Assembly: GCA_903813345.2 (NCBI GenBank)
Contig: CAIIXF020000010.1
Coordinates: 13,831,181-13,895,180, forward strand
Reading direction: 5' to 3'
Length of the DNA: 64,000 nucleotides
DNA from: Owenia fusiformis
Taxonomy: Eukaryota > Annelida > Polychaeta > Sabellida > Oweniidae
The stretch's first letter is position 1. Each line of letters begins with the position of its first letter. A program made the translations under genes and the position numbers. The notes beneath the pieces were generated by a model. It had not been told where the DNA came from. It did not search any database and worked only from the letters and a program-made list of their open reading frames with translations. Positions 13,401 to 24,563 of the stretch are shown in pieces.

Positions 13401-16375
13401 GTTGTTTCAGATTGAAGGTGCCCTAGATAAACATACAATTTTATAGAAGAATATAACTTTATTCAATACACAAATTGCAAACAGAATTTAGAGTTTTAGT
13501 GTATGTTCTTCATAATTCCAGTGTTCAAAGACATGTGGTCGAGGATCACAGGAGAGAGAAGTGACCTGCCCTATACCCAACATGTGTGATGATGAGATGA
13601 AACCACAGACTGTACAGCTATGTGAACTACAGGCCTGCTCAAGATGGGTCAGTGGACAGTGGAGCAAGGTATGTCTACATGCTATAAGCTAGTTTTGCAT
13701 CAAGTCTCTAGACCCTTGTTTTTGTCTCCTTTACCCCCAGTGAGGATTAGCTGTATAATTGGGGGTAGGGGAGGGAGTCACCTGGGTTTGATACAAGACT
13801 GCAATAATACATTACAAGAATACAATAAAGCATAAACATTTACTGCCAATTGATCTGACACCAAATATGGAGCAGTGAAGTCTCTAGACCCTTGTTTTTT
13901 GTCTTCTTCACCACTAGTGAAGATAAGCTGTGTAATGAAGAACAGGGGGACATCACCTGGGTTAGATATACAAGACTACAATAATACAATACAACAAGAA
14001 TACAATAAAGAATAAAGCATTCACATTTACTGCTAATTGATCTGACACCAAATATCCAGTAACATGTACATGTACCATAAAGTCTATAGACCCTCTTTTG
14101 TGTTCTTCACCTCCAGTAAAGGAGGGCCGCTGTGTAAAGGAGGACAGATCTCCTGGGAATTTTCAGAGACATTCTATGTTAACATTATCAGTATATGATG
14201 AACTCTTTATGATATTTCAGTGCACCAGGACATGTGGAGGGGGCAATCAGATCAGAGGGGGCAATCAGATTTTCAGATACATTCAATGTTAACATTATCA
14301 GTATATGATCAACTTTCTATGATATTTCAGTGCACCAGAAAATGTGGAGGGGGCAATCAGATCAGAGGGGGCAATCAGATTTTCAGATACATTCTATGTT
14401 AACATTATCAGTATATGATCAACTCTCTATGATATTTCAGTGCACCAGAACATGTGGAGGGGGCAATCAGATCAGAGGGGGCAATCAGATTTTCAGATAC
14501 ATTCTATGTTAACATTATCAGTATATGATGAACTCTTTATGATATTTCAGTGCACCAGAAAATGTGGAGGGGGCAATCAGATCAGAGGGGGCAATCAGAT
14601 TTTCAGATACATTCTATGTTTTACATTATCAGTATATGATCAACTCTCTATGATATTTCAGTGCACCAGAAAATGTGGAGGGGGCAATCAGATCAGAGGG
14701 GGCAATCAGATTTCAGATACATTCTATGTTAACATTATCAGAAAATGATCAACTTTCTATGATATTTTCAGTGTACCAGAACATGTGGAGGGGGCAATCA
14801 GATCCGCCATGTACAATGCGTAGACAACAGCAACAATACTCCAACTACAGGCTGTGATCCACAGCACCAACCTAAAACATCAGCCAGATGTAACACAGCT
14901 GCTTGTACACATCATAAATCAGGTAAAAAATATTATTTTTTATCACAATGCCAAATTAATTTTGTTCCACTTGTACATGTACTTACCCTACTATCACACC
15001 AAACTAGTTCTCACTACGTTCTAAGAAAACGGGCTTCAACTGTGTACGAACGGACTGGACCTACTAAGAACCGTTTGGGATCCATTTACAAACTTCATCG
15101 AACGTACTCGAACGGGTAGGTCCTCTAGAACTTAGACAATGCTCAAAATGTTCTCGTGGCCGTCACGTTCTACAATTAGAACGAGTGACAACGTACTAAC
15201 GACGAGCTGGACGTACTACGAACGGAACCGTCGTACTTCAATCCTACTAGGGACATTTTAACAACGAGTTGAACCGTCTGAGGACGTGTTGAGAACGAGG
15301 TAGAACTAATTGCAAACGGGTTTAAACTGAATAAGAACGTATTTAACACTGCTTATTAACGAGTTAGCAAAAATATAGCTTTCACACCAAACAAGTTGCC
15401 ACTGCGTTCTTCAAAACTGGGTTTAAACTGTGTGCGAACGGAATGAACGTAGCTGCAACTTTCTAAGGTCTATATACGAACTTTATGAACGTTCTCAGAC
15501 GGGAATGTGATTTTAGAATTTTGAATCGATTCGAAATTCGATGGCGACCATACCGTTCTGTAATCAGGTCATGTTGACCTTCTAGACTAAGGGACGCGTT
15601 CTACGACGTTGCACACCGACGTGGTGCGACCTGAACGAACTGCAAACGAGATGGACGTATTGGAGACTGTTTAAGAACGAAGAAGCTAATTATTTCAGAC
15701 ATATTTCCCGACCACAGCCAGATTGAGCCCGTTTTACGACGTTTTCATAGGACTGGCAAGAACGGGTAAGAACTAGTTTGGTGTGATAGGGGGGTTATGT
15801 AAAAAGAATTAATTTAAGTTTGGCTTACTTAACTTTTTAAACTCGTGATTTAATTATCCTTTTTTAGTTCAATGCAGGTCATAACATTTTAATTGTACTG
15901 TTTGAGCATTTGTTTATTTTTTATGTGTACAAATACACTGAAACCCATAAAAGCGGACTACCTCTAGAAGTGGAACACCTCTGTTTGTGGAACACTTTTC
16001 AGAGTCCTAAGACCAACTGACATAATGTTAAATAAACCTCTATAAGTGGAACACATTCCAAGTTGAAAACACTTTTTAAAGGTACCAAAGGTGTTCCACT
16101 TAGATAGGTTTTACTCTACTCTCATCATGGGTGTGCTTAAAATGATGCTTAATGGACAAGTGCATGTATGTATAACTATGCATTCTTTTATTCCAGCTCA
16201 CCTCAACACAGGCAAATTCCAGTGTAGAAGGAATACAATGAGCAATCACATATGTGGTGCCTTAAAACGATTTGGACAATGTCAACAAAGATATGTACAA
16301 CTAAAATGTTGTCGGACTTGTAATAGCCACAGATACCATAGAACTAAGTCTAGGCTTAGAACTAGGACGACGTGA
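1490..16375 (+). CDS. ADAMTS: ADAMTS-family secreted metalloprotease, ADAMTS7/12-like, 5' part missing
   Basis: Twenty-one exons join in one frame: 1490-1573, 4788-4912, 5958-6107, 6490-6636, 6853-6997, 7327-7419, 7543-7688, 8026-8089, 8402-8504, 8861-8988, 9292-9412, 9620-9861, 10141-10279, 10495-10621, 10846-11065, 11565-11720, 12055-12717, 12952-13122, 13522-13668, 14772-14922 and 16197-16375 (stop TGA 16373-16375). All boundaries are AG/GT and phases agree. Domain order: catalytic metalloprotease (enters mid-domain at [17 protein letters not shown]), disintegrin-like, central TSP1 repeat ([17 protein letters not shown]), Cys-rich, spacer, four TSP1 repeats, Thr/Ser-rich linker, three TSP1 repeats, six-Cys PLAC domain. 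The family cleaves extracellular matrix proteins outside the cell. [17 protein letters not shown] and HQCQLQYGP most resemble ADAMTS7/12, which also have eight TSP1 repeats, a mucin-like module and PLAC; this assignment rests on recalled family features, not alignment. Signal peptide, prodomain and first catalytic exons lie before the window. Confidence 0.93.
2114..2265. repeat. Dispersed short repeat (CAGAATGGTGAAAAACTGCA family), copy 1
   Basis: A G-rich left end leads into a core shared almost word for word with 28014-28168 and, more diverged, with 36740-36912: CAGAATGGTGAAAAACTGCA followed by TGATTTTGAAAGAA. The right end is also G/C-rich. The better-preserved copy at 28014 has 12-bp terminal inverted repeats, so this is probably a miniature DNA transposon. 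It lies in an ADAMTS intron. Confidence 0.7.
2520..2685. repeat. TA-flanked miniature element with AGTRAAACCT termini, copy 1
   Basis: Left end CAGTGAAACCT and right end AGGTTTCACTA are inverted copies with TA outside, which is the Tc1/mariner target signature. The interior (GGAACACCTCTGT, ACCAACTAACTTAATGTTAAA, TTGTTCCACTTAGATAGG) matches the copies at 15936 and 54321. No coding capacity. Confidence 0.7.
3060..3400. repeat. Degenerate ATTTTGTCACAnnCAATA repeat, ADAMTS intron
   Basis: The motif ATATTTTGTCAC followed by a TACAATAG-like tail recurs irregularly near 3067, 3115, 3185, 3250, 3301 and 3345, spaced about 45-70 bp. It is an old, decayed tandem array with no coding signal. Confidence 0.45.
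6091..6507 (+). other. ADAMTS zinc-binding active site, split by an intron
   Basis: The metzincin motif HELGHNFGMKHD (pattern HExxHxxGxxHD) is complete, with all three zinc-ligand histidines and the catalytic glutamate. It is divided by the intron at 6108-6489, which falls inside the Asn codon. A Met-turn (HVMAP) follows about 15 residues downstream in the exon 6490-6636. The protease is therefore predicted to be catalytically competent. Confidence 0.93.
12178..12690 (+). other. Thr/Ser-rich mucin-like linker between TSP1 repeats of the ADAMTS
   Basis: Inside exon 12055-12717, after the TSP1 repeat ending CNTQLC, about 170 residues are rich in Thr, Ser, Pro, Lys and Asn. They start with an ACA-rich run of nine threonines after a proline. 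No cysteines are seen until the next TSP1 repeat ([16 protein letters not shown]). This composition suits dense O-glycosylation and parallels the mucin module of ADAMTS7 and ADAMTS12. The ACA run is also a trinucleotide microsatellite and may vary in length. Confidence 0.75.
13700..14135. repeat. About 180-bp tandem repeat, three decaying copies
   Basis: Three successive blocks begin TCTCTAGACCCTTGTTTTTG (near 13708 and 13879, and as TCTATAGACCCTCTTTTG near 14080). Each continues through a C/T-rich stretch with a CCAGTGAGG-like sequence; the first two also share ACAAGAATACAATAAAG and AATTGATCTGACACCAAATAT. They lie directly upstream of the 110-bp array in the same ADAMTS intron. Confidence 0.75.
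14160..14771 (+). repeat. 110-bp tandem array duplicating a splice acceptor and TSP1 exon start
   Basis: Five near-identical units carry TATGATATTTCAG followed by the start of the TSP1 exon (TGCACCAGAACATGTGGAGG). Exon-like starts fall at 14221, 14331, 14441, 14551 and 14662, with the genuine exon at 14772, so spacing is 110-111 bp. Each false exon copies about 30 bp of the real one, then an internal duplication (GAGGGGGCAATCAGAT), and reaches an in-frame TAA (reading IQC-stop or ILC-stop). No good donor is seen inside a unit. The array looks like a recent tandem duplication that created decoy acceptors. Confidence 0.9.
14986..15794. mobile_element. 809-bp double-unit inverted-repeat element, TTA-flanked, in the last ADAMTS intron
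   Basis: Left end CTATCACACCAAACTAGTTC is the exact inverse of the right end GAACTAGTTTGGTGTGATAG. TTA lies just outside both ends (14983-14985 and 15795-15797). Internally it is two related units of about 400 bp, with a second CACACCAAACAAGTTGCC start at about 15383. The sequence is full of short AACG/CGTT words (GAACGG, AACGAG). A single-unit relative sits inverted at 44303-44715. There is no ORF of note. A 3-bp TTA duplication would suit PIF/Harbinger, which is inference. Confidence 0.75.
15936..16116. repeat. TA-flanked AGTRAAACCT miniature element, copy 2
   Basis: CACTGAAACCC at the left and AGGTTTTACTC at the right, with TA on both sides. The interior shares GTGGAACACCTCTGTTTGTG, ACCAACTGACATAATGTTAAA and TGTTCCACTTAGATAGG with the 2520 copy. 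It lies in the last ADAMTS intron. Confidence 0.7.
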
Positions 16376-16784
16376 GGAGAGGATTTTATAGATTTAAATT
16401 AATATTATGATTGGTTTATATCAGTCTCAAGCTATATATGTATATTAGTATTATGTATATGGAACAGACACCCCTCTCCAGGGGAATAATGGACTAGTCC
16501 CATTGTTGAAACAGTGAAGTGGAATATTCCATGTTGTGTAGTTTGGCCCATGAGGGGTGTGAGATTCGCCAACCCAATATGGGAAAACCTTTGAGTTGTG
16601 AAGAGAGAACTGAATTTAGTTTGTACTGCATTTATAATAGAAATAATATTTAAAGTGACATATAGATGGCATAATGAACTAGTAACATTTTAAGGTTAAA
16701 AAGGAGAATAATACTACATATAGTAGATGTACCTATGCAATTTGAAGCCATTAAATGACTATTTATTCTTCTCATGACTTGTTT

Positions 16785-16790
16785 AATAAA
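16785..16790 (+). terminator. Candidate polyadenylation signal of the ADAMTS gene
   Basis: AATAAA about 410 nt after the stop codon, in GTTTAATAAAGCC. It is the first canonical hexamer I found downstream. Cleavage site not determined. Confidence 0.5.
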
Positions 16791-18717
16791 GCCTTGACTG
16801 CAGATCGATCAATGTAACAATGATATCAGGTTCTAATTCACATAAAGTCGTGATGTTTTATCTTCTTTTCATACAGAATGTGTACATTAATTGATGATGT
16901 TACACATCAAGTGATGATGTCATTACATTCTTGAAATTCAAGTCAAGTCATAATGTTTCACATTAGTCATGATGTCTTTGTCATCTTGAAATGTACATTA
17001 AATCATAATGTCATTACCTTTATGTAATATAAGTAAAGAATGATATCACACATAAAGTCATAATGTCATTTTATAAATGTTAATCCTAACATGACACTAT
17101 TGAAGGGTAGAGTGAGTATGAGTACACGTCATGAAAATTATGCTTGTAATGTTATTGAGTGGTGGAAAAGACAAGATTTGTCAAAAGTGAACACTACAAA
17201 AATTGTTTATTTATAACCCTCTTCCTCAATAAATAGAATCATACAGTTCTTAAAGGCCCCATACAAAATCTGAAAATGTGGTTTAAACTTTATATGGGGC
17301 CTTTAAGAGTTAATTTGAAATATGAATCATATCAAAAAGACAGGTGTTCACTTACACATATTTTACTGTTTATATGAGACTATTGCAAAAATATGCTGAG
17401 CAAAAAATAGCCATTGTGTAAACGTAAAAATGATCTGAAGACTATAGGGCTTAAGATTATTGTAGATCGCAGGGGCATAGTCAGGATTTGAAAATAGGTG
17501 AGGTCGTTTTAAAATTGGAATGATCTGATTTCAAGTTGAAATGAAAGCTGTACATTTTAGCGTAAAAGTAGTGATAAGAACATAATTGACCTTGTGAAAA
17601 CACGCATGTTTTTCACAATGAAATCTTATTATGTGTCTGTAAATGTCTGACTTTGTACCATTATATTCATTGTTATACTAGCCCAGATAAATTATGGTGT
17701 AATTATATTCAGAATAAATGATATGTTACTAATACAAAGTCAACTCAGAAGTTTTGTTCACTGCTAATGTCTTTCTGTCATACTTCTTTTTTAAAAATAT
17801 GAAGCATAAAACAAAAGTCAATGGGTTAAAATGAGTTAAATGGTTCAATGGGTTAAAATGAGTTAAATGGTTCAATGGGTTAAAAGAGTGTTTTGAAGTA
17901 ATTTATAAAAGCTATTTTTTCAAATATCTTTTGTATTTAAAGATACAGTAAATACAACAACTATTTCTTTCCCATGAACAAATTCAGACTTATACAGAAA
18001 AACCTGTGTACATGAAGGTGTTCAACCTACAGAGGTTTCAGCCTCATTGGGATTTAAGAAAATACATGGCCATTATAACAACAGGGGTATGGTAAACAGC
18101 ATGGTTTGATGAATGATCTGTTCAAGGTACCTGGGCCAGTACCTTAAACTCAACATAGATGTTTCACAGGCATCCCAAGGTCTCTATAGAAGTCCCGAAT
18201 GCCCTTAAATAATCTTTAGGTCAAACACCCGGCTCATGTCATATCTGTCCAAAGTTTCATGCTCTAGTTCTCAAAAATCTCCATTGACAACTTGTTTATA
18301 TGAAATTGCTCATTTAAATCCTTTAGACTATATTTTTATCCATTTTAGTATTGTTTTTACTTTTTCAGCTGGTTTGACCTTACCATGGGAAAAAAGTAGT
18401 TCCAAATATATTATCAAGCTATGGTGCTCATATTTTAAGATATATGTCTCGACCTTACAATGTTTTTATACACTATTTATCAAATATAGCCTACTTCAGA
18501 AAAGTATAAAAATATGCATCAAAATTAGATAGTTGGTTGTGTTCAAAAAGTGACCCACTTTTATAAACACATAACTGAATAAAAATTAAATATAAATATA
18601 CCAACTTTTTTACACACTTAATTCGATAAAATTATTGTATATAAATTAACCAAAAGCTGACTATGAGACAGTAATACAGCAGAACTGAATTATTTCATCT
18701 CAAAAACATGATTTATG
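16791..18717. other. Intergenic AT-rich region downstream of ADAMTS
   Basis: No gene recognised. It holds degenerate AAGTCATAATGTCAT-like repeats (16850-17070), a 15-bp-arm hairpin (17249-17307) and a 31-bp direct repeat (TTCAATGGGTTAAAATGAG, 17818-17886). Fragments resembling the AAAACCTGTGTACA repeat family appear near 18000. Part may be ADAMTS 3' UTR if a later poly(A) site is used. Confidence 0.5.
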
Positions 18718-21700
18718 AAGTAGTAGATTGGTTAACTACATTTGGACTTCATTGTATGATGCAAATGTCCCATTTGGCATAGAAGTACCTTAGGGCAATA
18801 GAAATAAATTTATCCAAAGACACAAGCTAGATGGCGCTTTATATTGAAAATATATGCATTTTTCAAAATGGCCGCCAAAAATACACCAGAGACAATATCT
18901 TTGCTTCTGTGCATGCTACAATTATAAGATTGGTGTCAAAAAACAGTGATGTAGTTGTAAAATATATTTTATTAGATGTTGAGTCTTGACAATTAAGAAC
19001 TTCCACTTTATATTCAAGACATACGCGTTTTTCAAAATGGCTGCCAGAAATATAACAAAGAAGATATCTTACCTTACGAATACTTACAAATTAAGATATC
19101 TTATCTAACAAATGTCCCCTTTGGCATGGAAATACCTTAGGGCAACAGAAACAAATTTATCCAAAGACACAAGCTAGATGGCGCTTTTTATTGGAAATAT
19201 ATACATTTTTCAAAATGGCCGCCAAAAATACATCAGAGACAATAGTTTTGCATCTGTGCATGCTACAGTTATAAGATTGGTGTCAAAAATACATTAATGT
19301 AGTTGTAGAATCTATTTAATTAGGTTTTGAGTCTTGTAAATTCAGCACTTGCACTTTATATTCAAAATAAATGCATTTTTCAAAATGGCTGCCAGAAATA
19401 TAACAAAGATGATATCTTCGCTTCTAAGCATGCTACAATGATAAGAGTGGTGTCAAAGTATACATTAATTGGGTTGTTGTAGAATCCATTTAAATAAGTT
19501 TGGAGTCTTTCATAATAAGAATTTTTACTTTATTGAAATTATGTGTTTCTAAAAATGGCCACCAGAAATATAACAATCATGATATCTTCACATCAGTGCA
19601 TGCTACACTGATACGATTGGTGTCAACATTTTAAATTTATGGGATAGGAGAATCAATTTCATTAAGTATTGTGAAATAATAGTTTTCACTTTATATTGGA
19701 AATATACGCAGCTGAAAATATAACAAAGATTATATCTTTGCTAACAAAGATTGTACTTTTGCTAACAAAGATTGTATCGTTGCTAACAAAAATTGTATCT
19801 TGGCTAAAAGTTTCTTTGCTTCTGGACATAATATTTCATAAAACTTGCTTCAAAATCTTCATTTGTAGAAATGTAAAACCTATTTAATTACTTAGATTCG
19901 AGTAGGTAGTTACCATTTTTCCCACCAGGTGGCTAATTCGGGTGAAATAACATTGCAGGGTATTACAAAGTTCCCTTAAACTTGAATATTCTTAATTTTT
20001 AGTGGTTCACATTTCATATTACTATTTTGTATCTGATAGTTGTACAAATTAAAATATCTCCAGTAAAAGAAAATATTATCAGCCCAGCACAAGGAAAGAT
20101 ATTTCACTTTTTGTGTTTTACAACGTGGGAACTATGGGGAACTTCCCTGACCTAAATGTCACATTTTCGAAGAAAATTTGATTTTAAAGTTGATGGACTC
20201 TTTTAAAACCACATTTCTAGATGCAATTTTTCATGAAGATCCCAAATTCGACAAAAGTTAGACTGAATATGAATTTTTGATGACAAAATTAAAGATTGTT
20301 TTCAAACTACTGAGTTTTAAATAATTCATTTTGAAAAATGCCTACATGTATGTATACACATACAGCACTGAATATTGTCACATTGAGAAAAATATTCTTA
20401 TTTTTTTTCATTTGAACATTTAGGAGATTAAGATTTTAAACCGCATTAATATGTCTTTCACCATGAGTACTTCCTGGCCATAAATACATTGTAAAATATC
20501 TATCCAGCTTTAATTAATTAAAAGGGGATGGCATTTGAAATGCGCTGAAGTTGAAAACCACATCTCCCATGATATCCATTGTTTTCAGCATAGTTTCCGT
20601 CATCGCAAATTGATACATTCAAAACTACTCTTTCAAACTATTCTACTTTTGAAGAAGTTTTAGAACACTTGTTAGATATAATTTTTGTATTATTTTCCAC
20701 AGCCATTGAGAAAACGGCATACATTTTCAATAAAAAGTGAATATGTTAATAGACATACAGTACATGAATTTTTGCTGATTTAAACATTTTGGTGACCATT
20801 TAGTCAATGGTAAAAATCATATTTAGACAATAAAAAATTTGAGATCTAACTTAATATAATGTAACCAGACTTTGACGAGATATCTAGTAAGTAACAGGTA
20901 ATCAACTCCTTCTCTTGGACATTTTGAATTTTCTGAGGCATTAATCATAGAAATAACACCATCTTCAATTTAGTGGAGGCATCAAAAGTTCGATGTCGGA
21001 TAGAAAACTAAATAAATCTAGTTAGGGGGGGAGGGGGTTCAAACCCATTTCAGTTTGCTATCCAAAAAAAATTCAACATTTCAAATTTTTGGCAATTTTG
21101 ACCCAGAATGCCTTGGAATGGTTAAAAATAAAGATTTTACCTGATGCTTTCTTCGTCAAGATCATTCCAAAGGATTCTATTCAATTAGTAGTTGTTAAAA
21201 GCCGCAAATGATGATAAGAATTAACAAAAACTAGATCGTGTTTAGCAATAATTTTTTAATTCTCAAACTGGAAGTCAGCGATCAACTTTCATGGTATTTA
21301 GTTTTTGGGGGAGGGGGGGGGGTCAGAGTCAAAACTAGATTTATTTAGTTTCAATCCGACATTGAACTAGTGATGCCTCCCCTTAATTGAGTATATATGG
21401 CCATAGTTTGAAGGAATCTGAAAATAATTGCAAAATCATATTTAAGACAGACGATGGACTGACAGACTGGCGGACGGAGGGCTTCACTTTATCCCCACTG
21501 AACTGTCTTCATTGGGAAAATAAAGACTGTAAACCTTATCAAATGGACTCTACCACCCATTAATGTATACTTGGACATCAATCTTACTATTGTTTTTAAT
21601 ATAGAGAGGAAGTTCCTTATTTTCAAGACTCAAACCCATACTAAATTGATTCTTCACCCACAAAATGTATATTTAGGCACCAATCGTATCATTATAGCAT

Positions 21701-21905
21701 GCATAAAAGAAAATATATTGTCTCCGTTGTATTTTTGGCGGCCATTTTGAAAAATGTGAATATTTCCAATATAAAGCGCCATCTGGCGTGTGTCTTTGGA
21801 TAAATTTGTTTCTATGGTCCTAAGGTACTCTCATGTCAAAGGAAACGTTTGCATCATAAATTGAAGTCCAGGCCCCCTAAAATGCAGTTAACCCATCTAC
21901 TAAAG
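18718..21905. mobile_element. Foldback-like composite repeat with inverted arms
   Basis: The left block 18718-18900 (TTGGACTTCATTGTATGATG, GCGCTTTATATTGAAAATAT, AAAATGGCCGCCAAAAATAC) reappears inverted at about 21690-21905, ending in a decayed copy of GTAGATTGGTTAACTACAT. Inside are five or six direct copies of a roughly 175-bp unit (AAAATGGCYGCCARAAATAY, GTGCATGCTACA, ATTGGTGTCAAA) and four 21-bp units at about 19722-19808 (AACAAAGATTGTATCTTTGCT type). A nested inverted pair lies at 20973-21021 and 21335-21380 (CTAAATAAATCTAGTT). There is no transposase ORF. The structure recalls foldback elements; class uncertain. Confidence 0.65.
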
Positions 21906-24234
21906 TTATTTAAATTGATGCGGAAATATGTGCGGAAAAAAGAAATGTTTCAAGATTACCTTTTTATCCTACTGTACTTTGCAAAACAACTTAGATGAAA
22001 TAAGCTTTCCTGGGTTAGCTTCTTTCATCTAAGCCTATAGGCTCATTATTGCCACACCTACTTTCTTCCATCCTCCAAAGCAGGTATCCAGAATCCATAC
22101 CTCCTTCTTCCCCCCTGCTATAACCAATTTGAAAGCGCCCGATTAAACTGAATCACGTGATATAATTATGCGCAATGACTTATGATTTCTGTCGCAGTGT
22201 TGCGACAGCCAATCAGATTGTGAATTCTTAATCAGGGAAATGCTGACTGCTTATCGCAGGGGGTAAAAAGAAAGAAGATATTCTGGATTTTGAAGCCCTT
22301 TGATCGGAGGATGACTTTCTTTTGGATTGTTACATTTCCCAAAATAAGTTGGGCATCACACATGATAATCGGTGGTTGCTTAGCAGGTTCAATGGATTTT
22401 CCCGGGGCTATGCTGTCTGGATGTTCAAATTAAACATATGTTCAACTGCTGCATATTCAAATGATGATGCACAAAAAACAGATCTAGATATACAGGGTAT
22501 TGTTAAAGTCTCTTTACAGATCACACAGTCTTTGTATTGAAAAACTAGAGACCTTATGAACACCTTGTATATTTTCAAGTGAAACAATTCGCAATATATG
22601 ATTGCCCAAATAAAACAATTATGCTCCTCAAAAAAGTTAAGGACCAGTGGTTTTCCTCATAGGTTTAGATGTTAACCCCTTAGTTGTTTGAACAACTATT
22701 TTCTAGGCTTGGAACAAAAGAAAACCTGATAAAGTAAATAAATCTGTATCTTGATTCTATTCTCTATAAAGTCTGCAAAATTATTGCAATGTTACATTTC
22801 AAAATTTGATGTCAGAATTGATGAATTTCATGAAATTTAACAAAAAATGACTTGATAGTATTTAATTGATGAATCATCCATAGAGGACAAGAAATTTCAC
22901 AGTCACTATCACAAATAGAGAACAAGGCTGGCTTAAAAGTATTTAGTGCTATATTTGGGAATAATCAATCATGTACTTTTAGTCCTATATAAGGTAACAA
23001 TCTCTGGACAGATATGTTCAAATAGCATACTTGCAAAAGTATATTTAGAGTCCATCCAAGTCTAAATAATTCTTAAGTTTTTTCATACATTCCTCCAAAA
23101 ATAGTAAAAAAAAATTCTCATAGAAAATGCTTAACAACGTCATAAAGTCATAATTTTTCACTGTCACTTTGCTATACCTTTACATTTTGACGATTGTTGA
23201 ATGTATCATATTACAAGGGATATGTAAGGACTGTTCATGCCTATAGAGTAAAACCTGTGTACAATGAACACCTATGGAGCCACAAAAATGTGTTCACTGA
23301 AGTTAGGTGGTCAAAACAGAGAGGGTATTTATATAGAAGTCAGTATAAGAGTATGTGTTGAGGAAGGGTGTCAACTAGAGGCAGGTGTTCGCTAGAGTGA
23401 GGTGTTCACTGGAGTGAGGTGTTCACTAAGACAGGTTTTACTACATATATGTATAAACTATATAGCATATAAATTATATCAACAAATACATAAATAAAGT
23501 AACAAACAAGCAAACAAATATTTTGTTTGGTCAACTTCTAAGCATATTAAATATAATTTTAGTTCGATGGGATTTGCTACGCCTCAGCGTTGCTGTTACC
23601 TAGTTTCAATCGAAACATGTAAAATATAGAATGACTAATTTAGGATGATAAATTGCCGTTTTATTTTGAATTTTATTTATTTTGGCCTTTTAGGAAAATG
23701 AGAGGAAAAATATAAATCAAATATAAAACAATAATAACAATTTAAACAAGGCATTAACATGCAAAATGTCACCACTTGGCACTTGTTACAGATTCCAATA
23801 GCTGAACACCAACCATCAAACACTGGGAACAGAAAATTTGGTGACCTAATAAATATGTGTTCCAGGTTCCAATCCCATAGGGGAAGGGGGCGACTATAGA
23901 GATATAAAGTCTATCAAAACATGAGGTATAATAGGCAGATATTATATAGAAGGTTGAATCTAGTCAAGGTAATGTATAATCTTGCTTCAAATCTCTGGAC
24001 CCCACTATCTACCTCAACACCTTTCGGTGGTGGTGCGTAATGGGGGGGGGGGGGGTCGCAACGGCTTGTACCTAGACTTTGTAATGTATAAGTGAGCACA
24101 ATGCGGCAGAAAAGTTACACGTAGGTGAGGTAAAAATAAAAGCTTTGCAAAATACAGTACAACCAATCCAAATACCTCAATAGAGCCAAAATCCCTAATT
24201 TCACTTAAATTATCAAGAAACTTATACATATTCA
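21906..24234. other. Intergenic region between the foldback repeat and the FBXW2 3' end
   Basis: No gene recognised on either strand. It includes a short hairpin CTGTCGCAGTGTTGCGACAG near 22191, the repeat element at 23246-23444, an inverted fragment of the GCAAATCCCATCGAAC family near 23563-23615, and a 14-G run near 24042. Confidence 0.5.
23246..23444. repeat. AGTAAAACCTGT element with internal GAGGTGTTCACT repeats
   Basis: Starts AGTAAAACCTGTGTACAATG and ends ACTAAGACAGGTTTTACTAC, giving inverted AAAACCTGT/ACAGGTTTT termini. The right half has two or three GTGAGGTGTTCACT units. Related half-copies are seen near 18000, 24480 and 51848. It looks like a Tc1/mariner-type miniature element with diverged ends. 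Confidence 0.55.
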
Positions 24235-24240
24235 TTTATT
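24235..24240 (-). terminator. Candidate polyadenylation signal of FBXW2
   Basis: TTTATT on the + strand reads AATAAA on the - strand, about 324 nt beyond the FBXW2 stop codon. Weak evidence on its own. Confidence 0.35.
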
Positions 24241-24563
24241 TGAAGGGATGTCATTTTGAAAAATCTTACACTTTGATCTGTTAAACTCAATACAGTTGAG
24301 TGAATAAGATATCTCAGCCAAATATTCCTGAAAATCATTGACTAGTTGGATACAAAGCAGCCCAGCTGCTTTTGTCAATATTGTAATCCGAAAAAGTGTA
24401 ATCAGAATGTGGTCCCTGGGACTTACTAATAACAATAAAACCAGCCTAAGTGAACAAATGTGAAAATTTCGACCTAGTTTCAAAAGTGTTCACATGAGAC
24501 GGGTTTTGCTGTAGCTAAGTGATAGCTTTCTCAATGATATGATCTTGGATCTATGGTTGTTTT

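Noticed and set aside
14098-14857. Series of open frames repeating [18 protein letters not shown]
   Set aside because: Products of the 110-bp tandem array; only the exon at 14772-14922 extends into a full TSP1 repeat.
19696-19887. 63-codon frame with LLTKIV repeats
   Set aside because: Translation of 21-bp tandem units inside the foldback repeat; no evidence of expression.
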